DNA of 64,000 bases, from NCBI RefSeq assembly GCF_005696555.1, contig NZ_CP040005.1, forward strand, positions 1,612,001 to 1,676,000, given 5' to 3'. The notes under the pieces were generated by a model. It was not told the DNA's origin. It searched no databases and saw only the letters and a program-made list of their open reading frames with translations. Both the position numbers and the translations under genes were made by a program. Shown one piece after another: positions 8,746 to 16,904 of the stretch (its first letter is position 1; each line of letters opens with the position of its first letter). The DNA comes from Actinomyces sp. oral taxon 171 str. F0337 (lineage in GTDB: Bacteria > Actinomycetota > Actinomycetes > Actinomycetales > Actinomycetaceae).

Positions 8746-8854
8746 AGGTTCTGGCAGCGCTGCAGCCGGATGCACAGACGCAGGGCTGCATGCGGCAGGA
8801 GGATATGAGCGGACGGGACTTCATAGGTTTGCAGCGATGTGCACTCATGAGCCC

Positions 8855-9229
8855 ATGAGCAGTCCCTTCCCTGTTCCCAACACCTTGGCCCGCGTCGCAC
8901 CGCCAACGGCGCACCGGAACCTGCCGGAGATCATCAACCACCTGTCCGTACCCGTGGACACCTCTGACGCGCGCATACCCGAGGTATTGCGCCCAGTGCT
9001 CGACCGGGCACTGCACCCCGACCCCGCGCAGCGATACCGCAACGGCAACGAGCTCGCCGAGGCCATGACCAATGACCCTCAGGTCAAGGCCGCCTGCACC
9101 AGCGACTACGCGGAGCGCTACGGACTCGACCTGTCCACCAGCTACACGATCAACACGCTTGGCCCCGGTGATCAGGAGTGGGAAGCAGGTAATCGCGGCT
9201 TCGCCTGCGTCCTGGGCCGGCTGTTGTAG
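8855..9229 (+). pseudogene. Remnant resembling the ends of a Ser/Thr protein kinase fused to a septum-formation-type domain
   Basis: 124 codons from ATG 8855 (an in-frame ATG at 8837 is also possible). Residues about 38-71 (IPEVLRPVLDRALHPDPAQR, then NGNELAEAM) match the last helices of bacterial Ser/Thr kinases. Residues about 79-121 (CTSDYAERYG, then GPGDQEWEAGNRGFACVLG) resemble the end of the extracellular septum-formation-type domain often found at kinase C-termini. Everything normally between them (linker, membrane helix, domain start) and the catalytic core is missing. It therefore looks like an internally deleted relic rather than a working enzyme. It lies between two long hairpins. 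It could still be expressed as a small unknown protein. Confidence 0.45.
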
Positions 9230-9260
9230 GTCGACAGAGCCCCGGGAGCGCCTGAGAGCC

Positions 9261-9308
9261 GTTGACGGGTGCGTGCCAGAGCATTCGTTCTGGCACGCAC
9301 CCGTCAAC
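9261..9308. terminator. Perfect 20-bp hairpin with 8-nt loop, between convergent genes
   Basis: Arms 9261-9280 and 9289-9308 are exact reverse complements around the loop GCATTCGT. The hairpin lies 31 nt beyond the aspS stop codon (minus strand) and 31 nt beyond the 9229 end of the plus-strand remnant, so it can serve both directions. No T-tract is present on either side. Confidence 0.72.
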
Positions 9309-9339
9309 CATCTCGGTGTGCTGTGAGCCCTACCGGCTC

Positions 9340-11139
9340 TCAGGCCTTGTTCGTACCGGCGGGCTTGTCAGCCTTGTCCGGATCGGCGTCAACCCCGGCC
9401 TCCTTGCGCTGCTCGGGCGTGATCGGGGCGGGCGCCTCAGTCAGCGGGTCGAAGCCGCCACCGGACTTGGGGAAGGCGATGACGTCACGGATGGAGTCGG
9501 CCCGGGTCAGCAGGGAGACGATGCGGTCCCACCCGAAGGCGATGCCGCCGTGCGGCGGAGCACCGAACTTGAAGGCGTCCAGCAGGAAGCCGAACTTCTC
9601 CTGGGCCTCCTGCTCACCGATCCCCATGACATTGAAGACACGCTCCTGAACGTCACTGCGGTGGATACGGATGGAGCCGCCACCGATCTCGTTACCGTTG
9701 CAGACGATGTCGTAGGCGTAGGCCAGGGCGCCTCCCGGGTCGGTGTCGAAGGTCTCCAGGCACTCGGGCTTGGGCGAGGTGAAAGCGTGGTGGACAGCGG
9801 TCCAGGCGGACTTGCCCAGGGCCACGTCACCGTCGGCCTTGGCCTCGACGGAGGGCTTGAACAGGGGGGCGTCCACGACCCAGACGAAGGACCACTCGTC
9901 GTCGTTGATGAGGCCGCAGCGCTTGCCGATCTCCAGGCGGGCGGCGCCCAGCAGGGCGCGGGAGGAGTCCACAGGCCCGGCGGCGAAGAAGATGCAGTCG
10001 CCGGGCTCGGCACCGGCGGCCTGGGCCAGGCCGGCCCGCTCGGCGTCGGTGATGTTCTTGGCGACGGGGCCACCGAGGGTCCCGTCGTCGGCGACGGTGA
10101 CGTAGGCCAGGCCCTTGGCACCGCGCTGCTTGGCCCACTCCTGCCAGGCGTCGAAGGTGCGTCGGGACTGGGAGGCCCCGCCGGGCATGACGACGGCGCC
10201 CACGTAGGGGTTCTGGAAGACCCGGAAGGTGGTGTCCTTGAAGTAGTCGGTCAGGTCCACCAGCTCGCAGCCGAAACGCAGGTCGGGCTTGTCCGAGCCG
10301 TATTTCTCCATGGCGTCGCGGTAGGTCATGCGGGCAATGGGCGTGGGCAGGTCGTAGTCGATGAGGGCCCATACCTCGCGCAGCACGTCCTCGGCGACGG
10401 CGATGACGTCGTCCTGCTCGACGAAGCTCATCTCCACATCGAGCTGGGTGAACTCGGGCTGGCGGTCGGCGCGGAAGTCCTCATCGCGGTAGCAGCGGGC
10501 GATCTGGTAGTAGCGCTCCATGCCGGCGACCATAAGGAGCTGCTTGAACAGCTGCGGGCTCTGCGGCAGGGCGTACCAGGATCCCGGGGCCAGGCGGGCG
10601 GGGACCAGGAAGTCGCGGGCGCCCTCCGGGGTGGAGCGGGTCAGGGTGGGGGTCTCGATCTCCACGAAGTCGTGGGAGTCCAGGACCCTGCGTGCGGCCT
10701 GGCTGACCTTGGCGCGCAGGCGGATGGTGTGCTGCATGGCGCTGCGCCGCAGGTCGAGGTAGCGGTAGCGCAGCCGGGCCTCCTCGCCGACCTGTCCGGC
10801 GTCCTCGGCGTGGTCGGAGACCTGGAAGGGCAGTGGGGCGGAGGCGTTGAGGATCTCGACGTCGGAGACGACGACCTCGATCTCGCCGGTGGGCAGGTTC
10901 GGGTTGGCATTGCCCTCGGGCCTGGCGCTCACCTCCCCGGTCACGGCCAGGACGTACTCGGCGCGCAGGTCGTGGGCGATCTCCTCCCGGATGACGACCT
11001 GGGCGATCCCCGAGGCGTCCCGCAAGTCGATGAAGGCCACGCCTCCGTGGTCACGCCGTCGGTCCACCCATCCGGTGAGGGTCACGACCTGGCCGATGTC
11101 TGAGGCGCGCAGAGAGCCTGCGGTGCGAGTTCGCAGCAC
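9340..11139 (-). CDS. aspS: Aspartyl-tRNA synthetase
   Basis: 599 aa. The N-terminal OB-fold anticodon-binding domain ([19 protein letters not shown]) is followed by class II motifs: [48 protein letters not shown] and, near the end, [14 protein letters not shown]. The bacterial GAD insertion domain occupies roughly residues 300-420. The enzyme may be discriminating or may also charge tRNA-Asn, depending on gatCAB and asnS elsewhere, which cannot be seen here. Start is GTG 11139 (first residues [14 protein letters not shown]). The tail is Lys/Ala/Asp-rich. Confidence 0.96.
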   Translation of the reverse strand: MLRTRTAGSLRASDIGQVVTLTGWVDRRRDHGGVAFIDLRDASGIAQVVIREEIAHDLRAEYVLAVTGEVSARPEGNANPNLPTGEIEVVVSDVEILNASAPLPFQVSDHAEDAGQVGEEARLRYRYLDLRRSAMQHTIRLRAKVSQAARRVLDSHDFVEIETPTLTRSTPEGARDFLVPARLAPGSWYALPQSPQLFKQLLMVAGMERYYQIARCYRDEDFRADRQPEFTQLDVEMSFVEQDDVIAVAEDVLREVWALIDYDLPTPIARMTYRDAMEKYGSDKPDLRFGCELVDLTDYFKDTTFRVFQNPYVGAVVMPGGASQSRRTFDAWQEWAKQRGAKGLAYVTVADDGTLGGPVAKNITDAERAGLAQAAGAEPGDCIFFAAGPVDSSRALLGAARLEIGKRCGLINDDEWSFVWVVDAPLFKPSVEAKADGDVALGKSAWTAVHHAFTSPKPECLETFDTDPGGALAYAYDIVCNGNEIGGGSIRIHRSDVQERVFNVMGIGEQEAQEKFGFLLDAFKFGAPPHGGIAFGWDRIVSLLTRADSIRDVIAFPKSGGGFDPLTEAPAPITPEQRKEAGVDADPDKADKPAGTNKA

Positions 11140-11245
11140 GGTGCTGAGTTCCTTCCGTGTGGGGCACTGAGCCGGTGCCCGTCGGGGCGCACCACGAGAC
11201 GGGTGGGCGCCGGCGGTAGTTTACAAGGAGCTCGATGATCGGGCG

Positions 11246-12037
11246 TCAGGCCATGGCTCGGCGACGTTGGTAGGCGGCCATCCTGCGACGGTTGATCGCT
11301 ACGAGCACCGAAAGCACGACCAGGATCATGCTGAGCACGAGGATGGAGGCACCGATGATTGGAAAGCCGGTCGACCCACCACCTGGACCTGCGGCTTGGA
11401 TGCCGGCGGCTCCCGCACCGTTGGATCGCCCCATGGCCGCTACCTGCCGGGGTGGCGGTGTCGGAGCCGTCGGAACGGTGGGAGGGGCGGCCCCGCCAAT
11501 GACCGTGACACCCGATACTGTGAAGTAGGGGCTCTTGTTGGTGTAGTCCGCCGCGTTGCCCTCCTGGCCGCTCTCCCCCCGGGCCCCGAAGACCCGGAAT
11601 CGCAGCCAGTGGTTCCCCTGCTCGACGTACTCGGGAAGCTCGAAGGAGCCTGCGGCGGTGCCGTCCTTCTTAACGGTGATCGTGGTGACCACCTCGGGCT
11701 CCAGAGGGTGCGAGGCGGCCAGCGCGCCGTCGTCGATGAGGACCTGGACCGTCACGCCACTGGGAAATCCCGAGAGCGTGTACATGATCGTTCCTCCGAC
11801 GGCCACCGTCGAGGGGCTGACCGTTGAGGCGGTTCCTGTGGTGGAGGGACCGGTCCTGGTGTCCGCTCTGGCAGCGGGGCTCGTGGAGACCAGTGCCGCC
11901 AGGGATGCGAGGAGGAAGGAGACGATGACGAGCATGTAAGGCGAGCCCTGGAGGCGCCGGAAGCCGATCCGGCGCCGAGCCGGTGAACGACGCCGATCAC
12001 GCCGCATGCGCTCTGTCGTCCGGGACGTCCGGATCAT
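11246..12037 (-). CDS. Secreted, membrane-anchored surface protein, unknown function
   Basis: 263 aa. The strongly basic N-terminus (MIRTSRTTERMRRDRRR...) is followed by a hydrophobic export signal at about 34-58 (YMLVIVSFLLASLAALVST) and AARAD, a plausible cleavage site. One Ig-like beta domain spans about 65-180. A Pro/Gly linker, a C-terminal membrane helix (about 218-245, GFPIIGASILVLSMILVVLS) and a basic tail (RRRMAAYQRRRAMA) follow. No LPXTG motif is present, so it is anchored by the helix. The start is firm: AAAGGAGGT lies 8 nt before ATG 12037. It follows the large 12114-14528 protein by 76 nt and shares its architecture, so the two probably act together. Confidence 0.8.
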   Translation of the reverse strand: MIRTSRTTERMRRDRRRSPARRRIGFRRLQGSPYMLVIVSFLLASLAALVSTSPAARADTRTGPSTTGTASTVSPSTVAVGGTIMYTLSGFPSGVTVQVLIDDGALAASHPLEPEVVTTITVKKDGTAAGSFELPEYVEQGNHWLRFRVFGARGESGQEGNAADYTNKSPYFTVSGVTVIGGAAPPTVPTAPTPPPRQVAAMGRSNGAGAAGIQAAGPGGGSTGFPIIGASILVLSMILVVLSVLVAINRRRMAAYQRRRAMA

Positions 12038-12113
12038 CTGCTCCCACCTCCTTTCCACGGCCGCTTGTTCTGGCCCCTTGACGATGTCATTGACGCTCTC
12101 CTACCGCACCGTC

Positions 12114-14528
12114 TCAGCGCCTGCGCAACATCCGCAGCCGCTCGGCGGACCGTGGTGCGCGAATCGGCGTTCCTGAGAACGCGGCGACCAGCAGGCTCAT
12201 GGCACCGACGATCAGCAGCCCTCCAGCGCCGCCCAGGAGCATGTCGTTGGTACTGAGTCCCGTGGTGGGCGCAGTCTCCTTGTCCGGGAAGGCCAGCAGC
12301 TGAGCCTGTGCCGGGTTGCGAGGATCGAAGGACGCGGAGGCGATCTCCAGCTTGGCCCATCCCAGAAGGCTGTTGTCACGATCGGCCACCGCCAGCTCGT
12401 AGGAGCCGGACTCGAATGTCGAGATATCGATGGAGACGCTGTTGGCATCATCGACCTGCACCCAGCCCTTGGTGGTGGCTCCGGGGAAGACGAACACCGA
12501 CACCCACTCGCCCGCCTGCACCTTGGACTTGGGCAGAATGAGATTGACGATGTTGCCCTGACGGGACCCGGACAAGGAGCCGGCGTTGTCCGCGCTCAGG
12601 TGCGCCGCGCTGGCCACCGGGGGCACTGGGCTCCGGTCGGGACGGACAGTGCGCTGAGAGGACGCCTCGTGCTCGGATGAGTCCTGCGCCGAGGCCGCGG
12701 AGTCTTCCGGTGCATGTCCGCGTACGTCTCCTGCGCCGCCAACGTTCGGGGCGGGCGCGGCCCCTGCGTTCGCTGCCTGCTGGGGGGCGGCACCGTCCTG
12801 AGAGGTCGAGGAGCGTGAGTCCGCCCCAGTATCGGGTGCCTGCGGCGCGGAGGAGTCGCCCTGGCTGCCTGTGCCCGTGTCTGTGCCTGCACCTGCCCCT
12901 GTACCTGTGCCGCCCGGGTTGCTGCCTGGGGCGTTGACGGTTCCGGGGCGCCCGCCGTCATCCGGGTTCCGGTTCCGGGCGCTCTGATCGGGTTCGGTCG
13001 TGTGCGGTGCGGGAACCGAAGACGTTGTCTCGGACGGAAGAGCAGAGGGGGCGGACGACGCGGAGGACTCCGGCGACGGTTCGGCGGAGGGTGTGGAAGC
13101 AGGGCCGGCGGGTGAGCCAGTCGGCTCAGGTGCGGGTTCGCCGGTGGGCGCACCGGTGGCCGAGGGCTCTGCAGTCGGAGTAGGAGTCGGTACGGGGGAC
13201 GGCTCCGGCGTGGGTTGCGGAGCAACAGCCTTGTTGAAGGTGAAGATGTTGGTGCCGGCCGTCAGCCCGGTGTCGATCGGCGAGAGCTGAAGGTAGTAGC
13301 GTCCTTTGTCGACGTTCCCTGCGGCGTAGAGCGCCGACAGATTGACCTGGGCGTCGAAGGTCCCGTGATGGAAGGTGACGGGAACTGAGAGCGTTCTTGG
13401 GACCACGTACCCGCCGTAGGCCGCTACCTTGATCTCGACCGGCTTGTCACCATCGAGCATCGTCCCCTGTGAGCACCAGCCTGTCCCCCTGATCCTGACG
13501 GCGTTCTGGGGGGTGTACGCGGGTTCGTCCCCCTGGGGGTCGGAGCCATCGGAGCCGAGCACCTGGACGGCGGGCTTGGCCTGGCACGTCTCGACAACGG
13601 CGCTCGGAGATGCGCTCGGCTGAGCGGACGCAGTCGGCTCAGGCAGAGGCGCCCCTGTAGGCGAGGGCGATGAGCTGGGTGAGGCAGTCATGGAAGGACT
13701 GGCAGACGCGCTGGGTGCTGCGGAGGGAGTCGGTGCGGGGGGTGCCGGTGAGCTGGGGGCCGCTGAGGAAGTCGGTGTGGGAGTCGGTGTAGGAGTCGGT
13801 GTAGGAGACACCGAGGGGTCCGGCGCTGGTTCAGGAGTCGGCTCCGGCGTGGGCTCAGCGCTCGGCTCCGCGGTGGGTGCGGCGGACGGCTCAGAAGTCG
13901 GTTCAGCAGTCGGCTCCGATGTTGGCTCGGGGACCGGGGGGTTGATGACATTTGGGTCCTGCTTGACGAAGGAGAACAGGCCTGTTGTCGCACTCACTGT
14001 TCCGCTGGTGTAGGTGAGGCTGAAGACCCTCGTGCCGACCTCCCAGCCACTGTCCCTGGTGACCTGACGCACGCCCTTGACGAGATAGTCGGTCGGGATG
14101 AACACGTCCTGCTCGCCGTTGGCGGGAGCCGGACGCTCGAGCTCGGCCTTGATGCCGGGGATCAGGTACGGAGTGACGGTCTTCCCCTCGACGACGTTGA
14201 GCGTGATGGTGGGGTCCTCCAGGACTTCTCCTGCGCTACTGCACCAGTCCGACAGGATCGACTCAACTCCCACGCCGGGTCCGGTCTCGTAGACCGGCAT
14301 CACGTACTCGGGCGCTGACTGGCCATCGGGGTAGACCATTCTGGCTGCGGGGTGGCAGGCCGAGCTGTTCTCGGAATCCTCAGCGGTCTTGCCTTCGTCC
14401 AGGAGGGGCATGGCGACCACACCGGCGGTGGCCAGAACAATGCCGAAGGCTGTCAGAACAGCAAGAATCGCGCGCAGACCGACCCTGGTTGCAGGGAGGG
14501 CGGCACGCAGCCGCTGAGCGTATTGCAT
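12114..14528 (-). CDS. Large Pro/Thr/Ser-rich cell-surface protein with C-terminal membrane anchor
   Basis: 804 aa from ATG 14528. An N-terminal signal or anchor helix (about 18-42, AILAVLTAFGIVLATAGVV) precedes a first globular region (about 50-215) with a Cys pair (SSACHP and DWCSSAG). A long PT-repeat linker (about 218-350) contains PEPTSEPTAEPT-type and PTPTPT runs. A second beta-rich domain (about 355-475) has RIRGTGWCSQGTML. A second Pro/Ser/Gly-rich linker (about 480-665) and a third beta domain (about 680-750) follow. The C-terminus has a membrane helix (MLLGGAGGLLIVGAMSLLVA) and basic tail (SAERLRMLRRR), without LPXTG. Adhesin or wall-spanning stalk is a guess. It heads a two-gene operon with the 12037 gene. 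Confidence 0.8.
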   Translation of the reverse strand: MQYAQRLRAALPATRVGLRAILAVLTAFGIVLATAGVVAMPLLDEGKTAEDSENSSACHPAARMVYPDGQSAPEYVMPVYETGPGVGVESILSDWCSSAGEVLEDPTITLNVVEGKTVTPYLIPGIKAELERPAPANGEQDVFIPTDYLVKGVRQVTRDSGWEVGTRVFSLTYTSGTVSATTGLFSFVKQDPNVINPPVPEPTSEPTAEPTSEPSAAPTAEPSAEPTPEPTPEPAPDPSVSPTPTPTPTPTPTSSAAPSSPAPPAPTPSAAPSASASPSMTASPSSSPSPTGAPLPEPTASAQPSASPSAVVETCQAKPAVQVLGSDGSDPQGDEPAYTPQNAVRIRGTGWCSQGTMLDGDKPVEIKVAAYGGYVVPRTLSVPVTFHHGTFDAQVNLSALYAAGNVDKGRYYLQLSPIDTGLTAGTNIFTFNKAVAPQPTPEPSPVPTPTPTAEPSATGAPTGEPAPEPTGSPAGPASTPSAEPSPESSASSAPSALPSETTSSVPAPHTTEPDQSARNRNPDDGGRPGTVNAPGSNPGGTGTGAGAGTDTGTGSQGDSSAPQAPDTGADSRSSTSQDGAAPQQAANAGAAPAPNVGGAGDVRGHAPEDSAASAQDSSEHEASSQRTVRPDRSPVPPVASAAHLSADNAGSLSGSRQGNIVNLILPKSKVQAGEWVSVFVFPGATTKGWVQVDDANSVSIDISTFESGSYELAVADRDNSLLGWAKLEIASASFDPRNPAQAQLLAFPDKETAPTTGLSTNDMLLGGAGGLLIVGAMSLLVAAFSGTPIRAPRSAERLRMLRRR

Positions 14529-14722
14529 GACGTGGTCTCGTTCATGGGCGGGGGCAGATGGACTTACTCGTACAGCAAATGGCTGACACCGGTATGCACG
14601 AGGAAAGGACGCACCGCGAAGCAGGCGCGACCGCCTTTCGCGAATGATGATAGACGGACGCCTCCCTTCCAAGAATCCGCTATCACCCGGAAAACATCGT
14701 CCGCGTTGTCGCTTCCGGGTTA

Positions 14723-14728
14723 AGTATA
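14723..14728 (-). promoter_or_regulatory. Candidate -10 element for the surface-protein operon
   Basis: On the minus strand the sequence reads TATACT about 195 nt upstream of ATG 14528, in a stretch clearly AT-richer than its surroundings. A partial dyad AGGTAAACCT (14734-14743) lies next to it. No good -35 is visible, so this is a weak call. The rest of the 399-nt gap 14529-14927 shows no other gene. Confidence 0.3.
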
Positions 14729-14813
14729 CATACAGGTAAACCTACGATCGGTCGGGATGAGATCATTCTGGACCGGAATTCTTGGGGAAACTCGAGCGTT
14801 GGTAACGATAAAT

Positions 14814-14830
14814 CAGGATGCGTGATCCTG
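14814..14830 (-). terminator. Short hairpin with T-rich tail after the esterase gene
   Basis: On the minus strand CAGGAT, loop CACGC, ATCCTG is followed by ATTTATCGTT. It lies about 98 nt past the 14928 stop codon. This is one of the few hairpins here with a T-rich tail, so it is a reasonable intrinsic terminator. Confidence 0.5.
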
Positions 14831-14927
14831 TTGTGGCCAAGATTTCTTTTGAGTTACGGTTTCTGTGCAGCAGATCAGGTCCTTGCCACGCCTCTCTCTT
14901 CGACGACAATCACAAGCGAGAGCGTGC

Positions 14928-16400
14928 TCAGGTGGTCCGGTCGCTCAGATCCAGATCCTGTTCGTGAGCATCGAGTCCCCACGACAGACCGTGACGCCAC
15001 CAGGCGTAGTCATGGCCGCCGCGCTCCTCCCAGTACTCGATGAGCGTCCCCTCCGCCTTGAGGAGCGCCGCCGCTGTTCGAGCAGCACGTTGCAGGCCGC
15101 TTTCATGGACTCCGCACTGAACCACCATCCGAGCCTTCAGACTGCCGCCGTTGTGGGCATCCAGGTCCTCCTGCTCCCACGATCCGGCTGAGGTCCTCCG
15201 CGTCTCAGCACGACGGCGCAGCCAGGTCAGTACATCCCCCTCACCCTCGCCGCGATGATCCGAGCCGAGCCAGAAGGAGCCGGACTGGACAACCGCGCGG
15301 GTGGCCAGCTCTGGACGGTGCAGAACGAAGTCGGCTGCCGCGACCCCTCCCAAGGACTGACCGGCCACCACGATCCGCTGCGGAGGCCATAGGTACTCAC
15401 CACCGCCGTCAGATGGTGAGTCGGTCGCGCTGTCCCTGTCGCCGGTCGCTCGGCGTGCCGCCTGCAGGCAACGGCGGAGCAGCTCTCTGCTGCGCCTCGG
15501 ATCCGACAGGTCGCGCGAGCGCATCGCCAGGCCGCCGGAGTCGATGAGCAGCAGATCCCAGCGGCTGGATCTGGGAGCCAGGTGATCGACGGCGTCGTTA
15601 CCGCGCCAGATGTTGCCGTCGAGCAGGACCAGTAGGCCGCGCTCGCACCGCCCACCAGAGGATTCCGGGACACGGCACCCGCGCCACAGCGTGACTCGGC
15701 GCCTGGGATCGTGCGGCTCATCGAAGTCCCTGAGCGCCGCGTCCTCCAGGTCGAACCTGATGTCGTACCCGTCGCGCTCACCGCGGGGACAGATGGGTGC
15801 CCGATCTGTCGGAGCGTCCGAGCTGATCCTCCAGTCCGGGTGCAGCAGGGCCTTGGGCCCCTGCCACATCGAGGAGACGAGGCCGAAGCCGTCGTGCAGA
15901 CTGTCGGAGTTGAAGGGGTCCGGCCGCCCCAGTGCGTGAACGCGCTTCCAGGACTCGCGCTGGGCGCCGGCGTCGTCAGGGAGCGGGTCACGGGTCACGA
16001 CGGTCCGGTAGCCCAGAAGAGCATCCTGGGGCAGCAGTATGTGAAGCGCCCACCAGCCGGTTCCGGGGACCCGGGCGGCGATCGCCGGAGCGATGTGGGT
16101 GCGATGGTTGTCCGTCAGGGTGTTGAGATGGATGAGAACGCTGGGACTAGCGCCGTGCTGCTGGTCGTCGCGCCACAGGAAGGTCGCCTCCACCATCTCG
16201 ACCCCGTCGACGACGTGCGAGTCTCCTAGGACGGGCGTACCAGAGGCTGCAACGGCAGCCAGGCCGGCATCGCTGGGAGCAGGCGGCCACCACACCGGGG
16301 TGGTGCGAAGCGGACCACCGTCCTGGGCCACAGGAGTTGGAACCAGCTGCCTCCACCGTGCCTGCGGCGCATGCGGTTCATCGCCACGCACGTCACTCAC
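14928..16400 (-). CDS. Enterochelin (catecholate siderophore) esterase-like alpha/beta hydrolase
   Basis: 490 aa from GTG 16400. The N-terminal domain (about 1-200) resembles the Fes/IroD N-terminal beta domain (EATFLWRDD, PGTGWWALHILLPQDALLGYR). The C-terminal hydrolase has RGLLVLLDGNIWR, the nucleophile elbow VVAGQSLGGVAAADF with its Ser, and the catalytic His in GGHDYAWWRHGLSWGL. Fes enzymes hydrolyse ferric catecholate siderophores in the cytosol to release iron. No signal peptide is present, as expected. The open frame continues to 16736, but that part runs through the leader-peptide region of the divergent transporter. The start is uncertain because no strong ribosome site is visible. 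No clear iron box was seen upstream. Confidence 0.75.
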   Translation of the reverse strand: MSDVRGDEPHAPQARWRQLVPTPVAQDGGPLRTTPVWWPPAPSDAGLAAVAASGTPVLGDSHVVDGVEMVEATFLWRDDQQHGASPSVLIHLNTLTDNHRTHIAPAIAARVPGTGWWALHILLPQDALLGYRTVVTRDPLPDDAGAQRESWKRVHALGRPDPFNSDSLHDGFGLVSSMWQGPKALLHPDWRISSDAPTDRAPICPRGERDGYDIRFDLEDAALRDFDEPHDPRRRVTLWRGCRVPESSGGRCERGLLVLLDGNIWRGNDAVDHLAPRSSRWDLLLIDSGGLAMRSRDLSDPRRSRELLRRCLQAARRATGDRDSATDSPSDGGGEYLWPPQRIVVAGQSLGGVAAADFVLHRPELATRAVVQSGSFWLGSDHRGEGEGDVLTWLRRRAETRRTSAGSWEQEDLDAHNGGSLKARMVVQCGVHESGLQRAARTAAALLKAEGTLIEYWEERGGHDYAWWRHGLSWGLDAHEQDLDLSDRTT

Positions 16401-16507
16401 GCCGTCGACTCTACAGCGCGCCGGTATCGGTTCGGCAGTGATCCGGCGATGGGCCGCTCCCATGATGAGACGGATGGCAGGCTTGCATTGTTTCGGGGAG
16501 AGTGGCG

Positions 16508-16513
16508 TAGGGT
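16508..16513 (+). promoter_or_regulatory. Candidate -10 element of the leader-peptide/transporter transcript
   Basis: TAGGGT ends 7 nt before the leader ATG at 16521, the spacing expected for a leaderless transcript. A TTGCAT at 16483-16488 is 19 nt upstream, longer than ideal, so the -35 is uncertain. Confidence 0.35.
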
Positions 16514-16520
16514 AACGGTC

Positions 16521-16616
16521 ATGGCGCACATCGTTCTTACGGCCACAACCGCTCCAGGCGCACAGGCGCTCGCGGTCATGTGTGGTGCGCAGATGCGTTG
16601 TTGTCGCCCCTGTTGA
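16521..16616 (+). CDS. Leader peptide with Cys-rich C-terminus (putative attenuator)
   Basis: A 31-codon ORF beginning MAHIVLTATT and ending in CGAQMRCCRPC before TGA, so 4 of its last 11 codons are Cys. It lies about 290 nt upstream of an SsuABC/TauABC-type transporter. Ribosome stalling at Cys codons in short leader ORFs is a known way for actinobacteria to sense cysteine shortage and control sulfur genes. Here the stop codon is 12 nt before a GC-rich hairpin (16629-16652), which fits an attenuation arrangement. The peptide is too short for a domain search. The call rests on composition and position, and it supports sulfur as the transporter's cargo. Confidence 0.6.
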   Translation: MAHIVLTATTAPGAQALAVMCGAQMRCCRPC

Positions 16617-16628
16617 TTCCTTCCCCTC

Positions 16629-16652
16629 TCCCAGGGCCGGACCGGCCCGGGA
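16629..16652 (+). promoter_or_regulatory. Candidate attenuator hairpin after the leader peptide
   Basis: TCCC (16629-16632), a bulged A, GGGCC (16634-16638), loop GGACC, then GGCCC and GGGA (16644-16652) form a 9-bp GC-rich stem. It begins 12 nt after the leader stop codon. A stalled ribosome on the Cys codons could change its folding. The remainder of the 16401-16904 gap shows no other gene. Confidence 0.45.
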
Positions 16653-16904
16653 AGCGCGAAGCCCCCTCACAACAGCTCTGACGCCGGCCGAGAACCATGA
16701 TCGGTCATGACCTCCCAGGCTCCCGTGTCGCCACATTCAACTCGTCACAGTACAGGGACGCCTTTCTGCAGGTCCTGATCTGAGGTCGCGTCGCGCCTGC
16801 CCAGCTCACTGTGCACGGGCTTCTCTTGCCCCTCCTCTACCGTTTTCACGGGGACGCTTCCATCGTGCACATTGAGGCTCGTTCCCACCACCACAGGAGA
16901 AACC

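Noticed and set aside
8690..8836. Upstream extension of the kinase-relic frame
   Set aside because: It runs through the 8700-8745 hairpin and has no similarity to a protein; the supported part starts at 8837 or 8855.
9262..11103. 613-codon plus-strand frame across aspS
   Set aside because: Antisense shadow; it also begins inside the 9261-9308 hairpin.
12114..12260. LPXTG sorting signal in the large surface protein
   Set aside because: The C-terminus has a helix and a basic tail, but the segment before the helix reads ETAPTTGLSTND, without LPXTG.
14719..14745. DtxR/IdeR iron box upstream of the surface operon
   Set aside because: Only a short AGGTAAACCT dyad is present; it does not match the 19-bp consensus well enough.
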